A stretch of 64,000 nucleotides of DNA, from assembly GCF_029892565.1 (NCBI RefSeq), contig NZ_JARXVH010000023.1:61855-125854 (forward strand), in the 5' to 3' direction. Below, piece by piece: positions 44,887 to 53,041 of this stretch (position 1 is its first letter; the number at the start of each line of letters is the position of its first letter). Under the pieces are notes generated by a model. It searched no databases. It was not told the origin of the DNA and saw nothing but the letters and a program-made list of their open reading frames with translations. Origin of the DNA: Streptomyces pseudovenezuelae. GTDB taxonomy: Bacteria; Actinomycetota; Actinomycetes; Streptomycetales; Streptomycetaceae. The translations under genes were made by a program, and so were the position numbers.

Positions 44887-45537
44887 TCACTTGCCGGAAC
44901 CGACGTGGTAGCCGACGGGGTCGACGTAGACGTCCGGAGCGTTGCCGCTGGAGGCGGAGATAGTGAAGGCCAGATCGTTGAGATCCACGATCTCCGAGAC
45001 CTTCTCGTTGGGCGGGGTGACGGAGAGCCGGGTGTAGGTCTTGCCGGAGCCGCTGGTGTCCGGGATGAAGTGCAGCAGGAAGCGTGTCTCCTCGCCGGGC
45101 CCGATGGTGACGGTGGACGCGGAGACGTCGGTGCGGGCGGCGTCGGGCCCGGTGTCGCCCAGGCCATCGGGGCCTACGAGTTGGACGCCCGGGAAGCCGT
45201 GCATGCTGCATGCGCTGGAACCGGTGTTCTTCAGGTTGACGACTATCTCATTCTTGGTCCCCGTGGCGGTGGCGCTGGGGGCGAGATGGTCGGTCTTGCA
45301 CCTCGAGCCCGACGTCGAGGACCGGGCAGCGAGCTCGCTGCCCTTGCTGGAGCCGGTGGAAGAGTCGGACGAGGAGGAACCTGAGGTCGAGCCCTTGCCG
45401 CCGGTCGAGCTGCTCGCAGCGGTGGACGCGCTGGTGTTGGCGGAAGCGCTCGATCCGTCGCTGCTGTTGCATGCGGTCAGCGAGAGGCCGGCAGCAGCGA
45501 GGATGGGGGCGAGGGCGGGCATCTTCTTGACGCGCAT
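44887..45537 (-). CDS. DUF4232 lipoprotein
   Basis: 216 residues from the ATG at 45537 (CAGGAGT upstream). The signal peptide ends in lipobox LSLTAC. A Ser/Thr/Gly-rich linker (about residues 22-75) is followed by a DUF4232-type beta domain with two Cys-containing segments (SGSRCKTDHLAP, SACSMHGFPGVQLV). An exported, lipid-anchored protein of unknown function, common in Streptomyces. Confidence 0.85.
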   Translation of the reverse strand: MRVKKMPALAPILAAAGLSLTACNSSDGSSASANTSASTAASSSTGGKGSTSGSSSSDSSTGSSKGSELAARSSTSGSRCKTDHLAPSATATGTKNEIVVNLKNTGSSACSMHGFPGVQLVGPDGLGDTGPDAARTDVSASTVTIGPGEETRFLLHFIPDTSGSGKTYTRLSVTPPNEKVSEIVDLNDLAFTISASSGNAPDVYVDPVGYHVGSGK

Positions 45538-45750
45538 CGGTACTCCTGGGAAGCGGTGTTGTATCGGTCGTTTGCTCCGGCTGAGCGGGCACGGTTGTTT
45601 CATGGGAGGCCTACTGCCGGGCGATGCGTCAGACAGGAGTTGCACCAAGGCACCCCTGTGACAGGCGAGTTGACGCGCGGTTATGGGAAGCAGAGGAACT
45701 GGGACAGACCGGGCCCGTTGCGCTGGCTGCCGGGCCCTGAAGGCCTCGCC

Positions 45751-46089
45751 CTACTTCGACAGGCCATAGTCGAAGCTCACCCGGTCGCCGTGCACTCCGG
45801 TCACGGAGATCAGCATCGTCTTCTTCTCGCCCTTGAAGACGGCGGTGCACGCCACGGTGTCGTCCACCTTCGCGTGCAGCCCGCTCGGGCAGGTCACGGA
45901 CCGCGGGCCGTCCTGGACGAAGGGGATGCCGTAGTTCTCCCTGGCCAGCTTCTCGACCTGAGTGCGCGGCACCGTGTGATCCGCTCCGCCCGCGGTGGCG
46001 ACCGACGAGTTGTCGAACACGTTCCACGCCGTCACCACGCCTCCCGCCAGCACGGCGGCCACGGCCAGGGCAATGACGATGCGCTTCAT
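45751..46089 (-). CDS. DUF4333 domain membrane/exported protein
   Basis: 112 residues from the ATG at 46089. One N-terminal hydrophobic segment (IVIALAVAAVLAGGVV). The DUF4333 features are VTCPSGLHAKVDDTVACTAVFKG with two Cys. An ISAs1-type transposase gene ends only 46 bases upstream of the start, so the native promoter has probably been displaced. Confidence 0.85.
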   Translation of the reverse strand: MKRIVIALAVAAVLAGGVVTAWNVFDNSSVATAGGADHTVPRTQVEKLARENYGIPFVQDGPRSVTCPSGLHAKVDDTVACTAVFKGEKKTMLISVTGVHGDRVSFDYGLSK

Positions 46090-46135
46090 GGGGTGCTCCT
46101 TCGATTCCCGCGACGGCCGATCCCTCAGGGCGGCT

Positions 46136-47359
46136 TCAAGTTCCCGGTAGGGGCGGGCTGTCGGTGATACCCCAGATCCAGATGGCGTGTTCGGGTGCGT
46201 CCCGGATCGCTCGGGTGGTCTTGGCGATGTTGTCCGCTCCCAGCAGTCGCAGTCTGCCGATGGCCAGGTTCCGCAGAGCGGCCATCGCCCGCGGCGCGCT
46301 GCCGGTGTGGACGGTGGAGGCATCCTCGGCGAACACCACATCTCTGACATGGTGGCTGGAATTTTCGATTCCCCAGTGGCCGCGCACGTATCCGCCCAGG
46401 TCAGCAGGGCTGGCCTGGTGGGTATCGAGGCTGGTGACGGCGTAGACCGTCTCCCGGGTCTGCCGCTTGCCGTTCTCCTGGCGGCGCCGGTGGATGCGCA
46501 GGGCCAGCCGCGCTTCGGGGAAGGCGATCCCGCCCAGGTTCGCCGCGATGGCCATGGTCTTGACCGAGCGGGACTCCCGCCGCCCGTGCCCGGTCCCCGA
46601 GACGGTGTGCGCCACGGGTACCTGCTCCCATGGCAGGGCCTTGACCTGGTCCGACGCGGTCGGCTGATTTCCCTTGATCACAGCGATGTAGTGGGCCTTC
46701 TTCTCCTGCACCAGCCAGCGCACCTGGTCCCTGACGCTGTGCAGGGCGTCGAAGGTGACCACGGCACCGGTCAGATCGAGCGGTTCCAGCAGCGGGCGGA
46801 AGGCGGCCGTCTCGTTGGTCTTGGCCCCCACCTCCCGCTGGGCCAGGGTGACGGTGGGGGTGTGGGTGACGGCGGACAGCAGGTGCCGGTGGCACTGCTG
46901 CCGGTGCGCGGAGCCGGACAGCGCCTTGCCGTCCACCGCGATCGCCGGCCGCGGCGCAGAACCGGTGCCGCCGTCGTCGATGTGGTCGCGTTCGGCCAGG
47001 TAGGCGCCGATCGCGCTGTCCAGGGCATCGCCGTCGAGGGTGGCCAGGAGCCGGGTGAGGGTGGCATGGGACGGGGCGCGGCGACATCCGGGCAAGTGCC
47101 TGCGGATGCCGAGTCGTTCCAGCACCGTGGTGGTGGCGCGCTGTCCCCACTCGGTGATCTCGGTGACGGTCCGGGCGCCGGAGACGACTGCGCAGGCGCA
47201 GATCAGCAGTAAGCCGACCAGGGGATACCACCGCCCGCGACGCGAACGCGGGTCGGGTACGCGCTGGAGATGGGCGCGCAGGCGGCCGGTGTCGTGCTGG
47301 TGGAGGGGGCCCAGTTTCGTCAGGACGGCAGGGATCGGGGAGGATGGAGCGGCAGGCAC
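46136..47359 (-). CDS. ISAs1-family transposase
   Basis: A 407-residue H-repeat/ISAs1-type DDE transposase: the N-terminal DUF (RVPDPRSRRGRWYPLVGLLLI), the first Asp in IAVDGKALSGS, the second in VVTFDALHS, and the final Glu region HWGIENSSHHVRDVVF. Full length and apparently intact. Element ends were not resolved. Confidence 0.9.
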   Translation of the reverse strand: MPAAPSSPIPAVLTKLGPLHQHDTGRLRAHLQRVPDPRSRRGRWYPLVGLLLICACAVVSGARTVTEITEWGQRATTTVLERLGIRRHLPGCRRAPSHATLTRLLATLDGDALDSAIGAYLAERDHIDDGGTGSAPRPAIAVDGKALSGSAHRQQCHRHLLSAVTHTPTVTLAQREVGAKTNETAAFRPLLEPLDLTGAVVTFDALHSVRDQVRWLVQEKKAHYIAVIKGNQPTASDQVKALPWEQVPVAHTVSGTGHGRRESRSVKTMAIAANLGGIAFPEARLALRIHRRRQENGKRQTRETVYAVTSLDTHQASPADLGGYVRGHWGIENSSHHVRDVVFAEDASTVHTGSAPRAMAALRNLAIGRLRLLGADNIAKTTRAIRDAPEHAIWIWGITDSPPLPGT

Positions 47360-47689
47360 GGGACCTCGATGTGATCAGCTGGCGTAGACACCCTGATGAT
47401 CACCGGTCTCGTGCCTGTGCTGTTGCCACGTCAACTCCCACTGGACGCGGACGATCTACGCGATCCCGGAACTTGCAACCGCCCTGAGCCGCACGGGGTG
47501 TTCGGTTGATACCGACCAGCCCGTGCGGTTCCTACTGAGAGGCCATGGTTCGACCTGTCCCGAGCAGGCTCTCATCGCCAAGCCCGCGGTTTCGGACTTT
47601 TCTCCGGGTACGGCGATACAGCTTCTCAGCGTGTTCCTCGGTGACCTTCAGCAACCGTGAGAGGATGTTCCGATTGAACACCGGACAGT
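47360..47689. other. Intergenic region between IS elements
   Basis: On the minus strand, about 47543-47680 holds a 45-residue open tail (LLKVTEEHAEKLYRRTRRKV ... ending TMASQ) without a start. It looks like the C-terminus of a lost gene. Nothing else was recognised. Confidence 0.35.
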
Positions 47690-48159
47690 TCATGGGTTAT
47701 GCCAGGTTATGGGTGTTTCGCCGGTTGCTCGTTTCGCGAGGTTCGAGATCATCGCGAGGCGGATCATGCTCTCGGAGTGGGTGGGTTTGGTCTCGTAGTC
47801 GCGGGCGAGGCGGCGGTGCATCATGATCCATCCAAAACTTCGCTCCACTACCCAGCGCCTCGCGATCACCGAGAATCCTTTGACCTGCGGGTTCCTGGGG
47901 ACGACGTCGACATCGATGCCGAGGGCGGCGCCGTGCTCGATGGCCTGGGTCTTGTAGCCGGTGTCGACCCACGCCTTGGTGATCGTGGGGTGGTCGGAGG
48001 CGACGCGGGTGAGGAGCTGCTTGCCGGCCTCGTTGTCGGAGACGCTGGCGGCGGTCACCATGACCAGCAGTAACAGGCCGAGGGTATCGACGACGATGCT
48101 GCGTTTGCGCCCCACGATCTAATGGGCGGTAGCTGAGCCCGGTGAAGGACCTTCTCGAT

Positions 48160-48440
48160 GCCGACCGCCGGCGTCAGCACAACGTCCACCGACGATCGGG
48201 GCCGTGAGCCCTCAAAGAAGACTGACGTGTGCTGGCGCTCGCCGTCGGCATCGAGAGCAAACGCTTGATCACCGATGATGATCGTGGTCCAAGCCCCCTG
48301 CGGGGACTACCTCTTACGTGCTCGGGAGCCATCAGCTCCGATCAAGACCGAGGGCCCCGCAGGTCGCTGGGGTCATGAACGGCTAATCGGATGTCGGGCC
48401 ACTGAGCCCTTCCATTAGAGAGACGCATGCCCTGCACGGC
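48160..48440 (+). ncRNA. Predicted IS110 bridge RNA with readable target and donor guides
   Basis: Two bipartite loops are visible. Target loop: a 15-bp stem (48171-48186 with 48224-48238, one G-U pair and one bulge) encloses ACGATC (48192-48197), a GGGGC/GCCCT hairpin, and AAGAAGA (48215-48221). ACGATC equals the left side of the insertion site, and AAGAAGA is the complement of its right side. Donor loop: ATCGGATGTC (48386-48395), a GGGC/GCCC hairpin, and CCATTAGA (48412-48419). The first equals the element's right end plus core (49739-49748); the second is the complement of core plus left end (48118-48125). RNA ends are approximate. Confidence 0.8.
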
Positions 48441-48475
48441 TGTGACCAGCCACCACACAGGTTCGGTGAGAAAGA

Positions 48476-49726
48476 GTGAGGCGAGTGAGAGCGTTCTGCG
48501 GCATCGACTGGGCCAGCGACCACCACGACATAGCCGTCGTCGACGAAACGGGTTCGCTGCTGGCCCGGGCTCGCATCGATGACTCCGCGGAAGGGCTCGA
48601 CCAGCTGCTTCAGGTGCTCGCCGCGCACGGCGACAGTTCGGAGGAATCCATCCCCGTGGCCATTGAGACCTCCCGCGGTCTCCTGGTCGCCTGCCTTCGG
48701 GCCACCGGCCGCCCGGTCTTTGCCATCAACCCGTTGGCCGCCGCCCGGTACCGGGACCGCCACACGGTCTCCCGGAAGAAGTCCGACCACCTGGACGCCA
48801 TGGTGCTGGCGAACATTCTCCGCACCGACGCCGCCGCTCACCGCATGCTTCCCGCCGACTCGGAGGTGGCCCAGGCCGTCGCGGTCCTTGCCCGCGCCCA
48901 GCAGGACGCCGTCTGGGACCGAACCCAGGCCGGCAACAAGCTGACCTCCCACCTGCGCGAGTACTTCCCCAGCTACCTGGCCGCCGTCAGGCACCGCCGC
49001 GAGGGCATCTATCACCCCATAGCCCGGGCGCTCCTGGCCGCGGCGCCAACTCCGGGCCAGGCAGCCAAGCTGACCCGGCCGCAACTGCGGGCCGTGCTGA
49101 AGAAGGCCGGGCGCAAGAACACCATCGACACCGAGGTCGAGCGTCTGCACAGCGCACTTCGCGCATCGCAGATGCGCCATCTTCCCCTGGTCGAGGAGGC
49201 CATGGGACGCCAGGCAATCGCGCTGCTCCGGCAGTTGGAAGCTGCGTGCGCGAGCGCCGACGAGCTTGCCGAGGCGGCGGTGCAGGCGTTCGGGGCACAT
49301 GCTGACGCCGATATCATCACCAGTTTCCCAGGGCTGGGTCCGCTCAGCGGAGCTCGGGTTCTGGCGGAAATCGGCGACGACCGGACTCGGTTCGCCGACG
49401 CCAGAGGGCTGAAGGCTTACGCGGGTTCCGCCCCGGTCACCCGCGCCTCCGGCAAGAGCGTGTCCGTCGCGGCCCGAAGGGTGAAGAACCAGCGGCTGGC
49501 CGGGGTCGGCTACATGTGGGCCTTCTCGGCGATGGCCCATTCAGATGGGGCGCGGGCTCACTACGACCGCCGACGTGAGGCAGGAGATCGACACACGGCC
49601 GCCCAGAGGAACCTCTTCAACCGAATGATCGGCTGCCTCCACCACTGCCTGACTCACCGCGTCCCGTTCAACGAGGCCGTAGCCTTCCCGACCTCGAAAG
49701 ACCCCCGTCTCACCCTCGCCGCTTGA
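48476..49726 (+). CDS. IS110-family transposase (DEDD recombinase)
   Basis: 416 residues. The N-terminal DEDD RuvC-like domain has FCGIDWASDHHDIAVVD, the Glu in VAIETSRGLL, and KKSDHLDAMVLANIL. The C-terminal Transposase_20 domain has FPGLGPLSGARVLAEIGDD and YAGSAPVTRASGKS, with the probable serine nucleophile. GTG starts at 48476 and 48485 are possible. Acts with the bridge RNA encoded upstream. Confidence 0.93.
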   Translation: MRRVRAFCGIDWASDHHDIAVVDETGSLLARARIDDSAEGLDQLLQVLAAHGDSSEESIPVAIETSRGLLVACLRATGRPVFAINPLAAARYRDRHTVSRKKSDHLDAMVLANILRTDAAAHRMLPADSEVAQAVAVLARAQQDAVWDRTQAGNKLTSHLREYFPSYLAAVRHRREGIYHPIARALLAAAPTPGQAAKLTRPQLRAVLKKAGRKNTIDTEVERLHSALRASQMRHLPLVEEAMGRQAIALLRQLEAACASADELAEAAVQAFGAHADADIITSFPGLGPLSGARVLAEIGDDRTRFADARGLKAYAGSAPVTRASGKSVSVAARRVKNQRLAGVGYMWAFSAMAHSDGARAHYDRRREAGDRHTAAQRNLFNRMIGCLHHCLTHRVPFNEAVAFPTSKDPRLTLAA

Positions 49727-50172
49727 CACGTTCTCCGCATCGGATGTCTTCTTGCCGGCGTCAGTTCCCTGGGTGTCGGTGGGCACGCTGGGGGCGGTCT
49801 TGACGCTCTGGGCATCGAGGACGCAGGCGGTGGGCTCGGCGGTACGTCCTTCCTGCTCACGGACCTTCCGGTGCAGATGGAGGCCGAGTTTCTCGATGGT
49901 GCCGTCGGCGGTCCAGGCGCTGAAATACCCGAACACGGTGGTGTGCGGCGGGAAGTCGTGCGGCAGATAGCGCCACGGGACGCCGGTACGGTTGAGGAAG
50001 AGGATCGCGTTCATCACTTCGCGCAGGTCAGTGACCTTGCCGCCGAGGTTGAGCGAGGTCTTCTGCCGTTCGGCCCGCCAGGATGTCAAGGTCGGCTCCA
50101 TCAAGGCCCAGCGGGCGTCGGACAGATCACTCAGGTACGGCTTGCGCTGCTGCGAAGTGGCCATGGGAACAC

Positions 50173-50856
50173 TCATGCACGAGGCTCCTGATCGGGCATA
50201 TCGCTCGATCGGGCGAGGCAAAAGCCAATTTCAGATGCGTATTCGAACCGGACAGGAGCTATCGGTAGCAACCGGGGTGAAACGCAGGACCAGGCGCGTT
50301 GTGACCGCAGAGACATACCACCCGTTCTGCCTGTACACCCCGATTCCAGGCACGCGCCAACTACCGTAAACCGACGGATAAATGACACGAACGTCCCCTG
50401 AGTGGGCGGTTCGTGAGGTGATGTCCGTTCCGGGCTTGGCCATTGCTTCTTGCTGAAGGTGCCGGGCTCGGCTTCGCTGAGGATTCCTAGTGTGACCAGG
50501 CGTTTCATCTTGGCCCGGGTGCGTTCGACGTGTTTCGGCAAGAGCTCGAAGCTGAGGGCCTGGCAGATGTCCCGGGCCCGCAGTGGGCCGGTGGTGTCGT
50601 TGAAGACGGCGAGGATGCGGGGGTAGTCCGGGTGTTCGGACAGCTCCAGACTTCTTGCCGGGTCGGCGCTCTGGGCCGGGATTCGGTCGGCGAGGCCGGT
50701 GATGGTCGTGCGGGTGATGGAGAGGTGTTCCAGACGGAGTTCGGCCTCGTGGAGTTGGGTCTGCAGGGCGTCGATCTGGGTGCGGAGACCGTCGGCCAGG
50801 GCCCGGGCGGCGTCTTCCTGAAGGTTGATTGCCTGGAGGAGGGGGTTGAGGTTCAC
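50173..50856 (-). CDS. IS5-associated accessory protein (coiled coil plus winged-helix-like)
   Basis: From a GTG at 50856 overlapping the transposase stop (GTGA), about 227 residues. Residues about 5-65 form a coiled coil (QEDAARALADGLRTQIDALQ). Residues about 75-150 look like a winged-helix/HTH (DYPRILAVFNDTTGPLRARDICQAL, MKRLVTLGILSEAEPG). Past residue about 150 the frame runs out through the inverted repeat into flanking DNA, so the natural stop has been lost or the tail is spurious. Possibly a DNA-binding partner of the transposase. Confidence 0.55.
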   Translation of the reverse strand: MNLNPLLQAINLQEDAARALADGLRTQIDALQTQLHEAELRLEHLSITRTTITGLADRIPAQSADPARSLELSEHPDYPRILAVFNDTTGPLRARDICQALSFELLPKHVERTRAKMKRLVTLGILSEAEPGTFSKKQWPSPERTSPHEPPTQGTFVSFIRRFTVVGACLESGCTGRTGGMSLRSQRAWSCVSPRLLPIAPVRFEYASEIGFCLARSSDMPDQEPRA

Positions 50857-51808
50857 GCGCCGGCCGCCTGTGGATCGCGCCAGGTGAGCGTGTTCGTGTC
50901 GGTGAGCCGACGAGCCATGACATGAGTCATGGCCCAGTAGACGCGTGAGGCGGAGGAGGCCGGGCGGTGTTCGTAGTCGCGGACCAGCCGCCGGTGCAGT
51001 ATCAAGATCCCGAATGTCTGCTCCACCCGCCACCGTTTCGGCTGCGGAACGAATCCTCGCTCCTCAGGGTTGCGCCGGACGATCTCGACGTCGATGCCGA
51101 GGGCGGCCCCGTGCGTGACGACCTGGTTCTTGAAGCCCTGGTCGACCAGGGCCTTACTGACTGAGCCGCCGGCCGCGACGGCTACCTGGTCGAGCAGAGT
51201 GATGCCGGCGGCGTTGTCGTGGACGCTCGCGGCCAGCACGGTGACGGCGATGACCAGGCCGAGGACGTCCACGGCCAGTCCCCGCTTGCGGCCCGGCACC
51301 CGCTTCGCGGCGTCCCTGCCCGTCGTGTCCGAAGGGACCCCGGTGGCCGCCCGGACACTCTGGGTGTCCAGGATCACCAGGGTCGGGTCCTCTAATCGCC
51401 GGTTCCTCTCCCGCACCTGACAGCGCAGGAGTTCATGGATGTGCTGGTCAGTGCCGTCATCCCGCCAGGCGGCGAAGTAGTAGTACGTCGCGCTCTTCGG
51501 CGGCAGGTCGTTCGGCAGGAGGGCCCACTGACAGCCGGTCCGGGACTGGTAGAGGATCGAGTTCACGATCTCCCGCATCGGATAGCGGCCCTGGTGCCCG
51601 CTGACGGAACGGTGCCGGTTCTTCCAGGCCGTGAGCACCGGCTCGATCAACGCCCACTGCCCGTCCGTCAAGTCGCTCTGGTACGGCTTGCGTGCACTCA
51701 TCCCACCGATCCCAGCAGGCCACCGGCGCCGGACCGGCACGTTCCGGCTCCACCCACACCATCAGGCGACACCAGAACCACTCATACACTCACGAACCGC
51801 CCACTCAG
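50398..51808 (-). mobile_element. IS5-family element with 20-bp terminal inverted repeats
   Basis: CTGAGTGGGCGGTTCGTGAG occurs at 50398-50417 and, inverted, at 51789-51808, bracketing the transposase at 50853 and a second, overlapping gene. GTCCC stands next to both ends (50393-50397 and 51811-51815) and may be a target duplication, although two extra bases at the right end leave the exact boundary open. Confidence 0.8.
50853..51701 (-). CDS. IS5-family transposase
   Basis: 282 residues from the ATG at 51701. The N-terminal DUF4096-type start is KPYQSDLTDGQWALIEPVL. The DDE triad lies in VILDTQSVRAATG, DQGFKNQVVTHGA and RRWRVEQTFGILILHRRLVRDYE. It appears intact. PGRKRGLAVD marks the region where the neighbouring IS5 copy was hit by IS110. 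Confidence 0.9.
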   Translation of the reverse strand: MSARKPYQSDLTDGQWALIEPVLTAWKNRHRSVSGHQGRYPMREIVNSILYQSRTGCQWALLPNDLPPKSATYYYFAAWRDDGTDQHIHELLRCQVRERNRRLEDPTLVILDTQSVRAATGVPSDTTGRDAAKRVPGRKRGLAVDVLGLVIAVTVLAASVHDNAAGITLLDQVAVAAGGSVSKALVDQGFKNQVVTHGAALGIDVEIVRRNPEERGFVPQPKRWRVEQTFGILILHRRLVRDYEHRPASSASRVYWAMTHVMARRLTDTNTLTWRDPQAAGA

Positions 51809-51907
51809 AGGTCCCGTTGCGCCGTACGGCTCAACCGTCAGTATCGCCAACCCACTTGACGTGGGCAGCTTCCTCTCTAACTTCGCGGCATTGGCACAGG
51901 AGTTGCG

Positions 51908-52642
51908 TTGGTTCCCCATCCTGCCGCACTCGACCTGCCCCACGCCTTGGTCGAGTGGGTCACGATGCTCATCGTCACCCGTGAGGGTGACCGGCGGTGC
52001 AAACTCCCGCCGCACCGCCGTGCGCTGGTCGCACTCGTGTACCTGCGGCGCCACGACACCCTCGCCCGTATCGCCGCGGGCTTCGGGATATCCGTCGGCA
52101 CCGCCCACGCCTACGTCACCGCGGTCACCGGTCTGCTCGCCGCGCAGGCGCCAGGCTTGCTGAAGACGCTGCGCGCGCACGACCCGGACTTCGTCCTCCT
52201 GGACGGCACGCTCGCAGAGTGCGACCGCGTCGGCGACGGCAGGGGCGACTACTCCTCGAAACACAAGCGGCACGGGGTGAACGTGCAGGTCGTCACGGAC
52301 CCGGCCGGCGAGATTCTGTGGCTGTCGCCGGCACTGCCGGGCCGGACCCACGATCTGACGGCCGCCCGCACCCACAAGATCCTCCGGATCTGCGCGCGCC
52401 AGGGCATCCCGATCCTTGCCGACATGGCCTACATCGGTGCGGGCAACTGGGTCACCACCGCCAAACGCCGCCCACCCAACGGTGAACTCACCGAGAACCG
52501 GGCCCTGTCCGCGGCCCGGGCACCCGTCGAACGAGGCATGGCACGGTTGAAGTCCTGGCAGATCTTCCGCAGATCCCGCATCAGCCCCAACCGCATGAGC
52601 GTCATCACCAAAGCCGTCCTCACCCTGGAGAGGCAACGCTGA
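51908..52642 (+). CDS. IS5/IS1647-type transposase with HTH_Tnp_4 and DDE_Tnp_4 domains
   Basis: 244 residues. HTH region TLARIAAGFGISVGTAHAYVTAV at about 57-79. DDE domain: VLLDGTLAECDRV, SSKHKRHGVNVQVVTDPAGE, ADMAYIGAGNWV, and a final Glu near RAPVERGMARLKSW. It has an HGVNVQ-type motif like IS112/IS1647. A related copy, truncated by the window edge, lies inverted at 63915-64000. Confidence 0.87.
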   Translation: MVPHPAALDLPHALVEWVTMLIVTREGDRRCKLPPHRRALVALVYLRRHDTLARIAAGFGISVGTAHAYVTAVTGLLAAQAPGLLKTLRAHDPDFVLLDGTLAECDRVGDGRGDYSSKHKRHGVNVQVVTDPAGEILWLSPALPGRTHDLTAARTHKILRICARQGIPILADMAYIGAGNWVTTAKRRPPNGELTENRALSAARAPVERGMARLKSWQIFRRSRISPNRMSVITKAVLTLERQR

Positions 52643-53041
52643 AAACGCTCACTGGCAAGACCGGCCCGGGACCTGGCTCAAACCGCTCCTGCCCTGCTGT
52701 GCAAATCTGGCAGACGGCGACCTCTCGGCCGCCTGCCTGAGATGGCTCAAAGCCGCCCAGGAGACCACGACCGATATGACCTCCAACCACCCCCGCGACC
52801 CGCGGCTCTTCGGAGATGTCCCCGCCACTGAGGAAACCGGACCCCCTGCGATACCTCAACCTGTGGGCCAGAAAGCGTCTTCCCTGACTCAGCGCCAGCA
52901 GCGGTACCGGCCAGCCTGCTTCCCCTCGTAGTTCCGGCCCTTCTACTGGCCGAGAGCGTTGCTCGCACGCTTCACGGTCTTGATCGATCGCCGATCCGGC
53001 TCGCCATACTGTTCTGTCCGGGACCAGGGGAACCGAACGGG
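52643..53041. other. Region with a short gene tail, otherwise empty
   Basis: On the + strand about 52700-52930 reads as an open tail (DGDLSAACLRWLKAAQETT ... RYRPACFPS-stop) without a proper start; an ATG at 52775 would give a 51-residue peptide. It looks like the end of a gene cut by the IS at 51908. The promoter of the next gene probably lies in the last 100 bases; no clear hexamers. Confidence 0.35.

Larger units (their letters stand above)
48121..49746 (+). mobile_element. IS110-family element, complete, 1626 bp
   Basis: The ends are fixed by the interrupted IS5 gene: the left flank stops at CCCCACGATCT (ending 48120) and the right flank resumes at TCTTCTTGCC (from 49747), with TCT shared at both junctions as the recombination core. 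There are no terminal inverted repeats, as expected for IS110. There are 355 non-coding bases on the left and only 20 on the right, so the bridge RNA should be encoded on the left, upstream of the transposase. Confidence 0.9.
47690..50176 (-). pseudogene. IS5-type transposase gene split by an IS110 element
   Basis: The N-terminal half is 50176-49747 (KPYLSDLSDARWALMEPTL ... TDTQGTDAGKK) and the C-terminal half 48120-47690 (IVGRKRSIVVDTLGL ... WVVERSFGWIMMHRRL). The IS110 element lies between codons of the AGKK-IVGRKR motif. Deleting 48121-49746 and one of the two TCT repeats leaves 858 bases, a whole number of codons (285 residues), so the gene was intact before the insertion. Confidence 0.9.
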
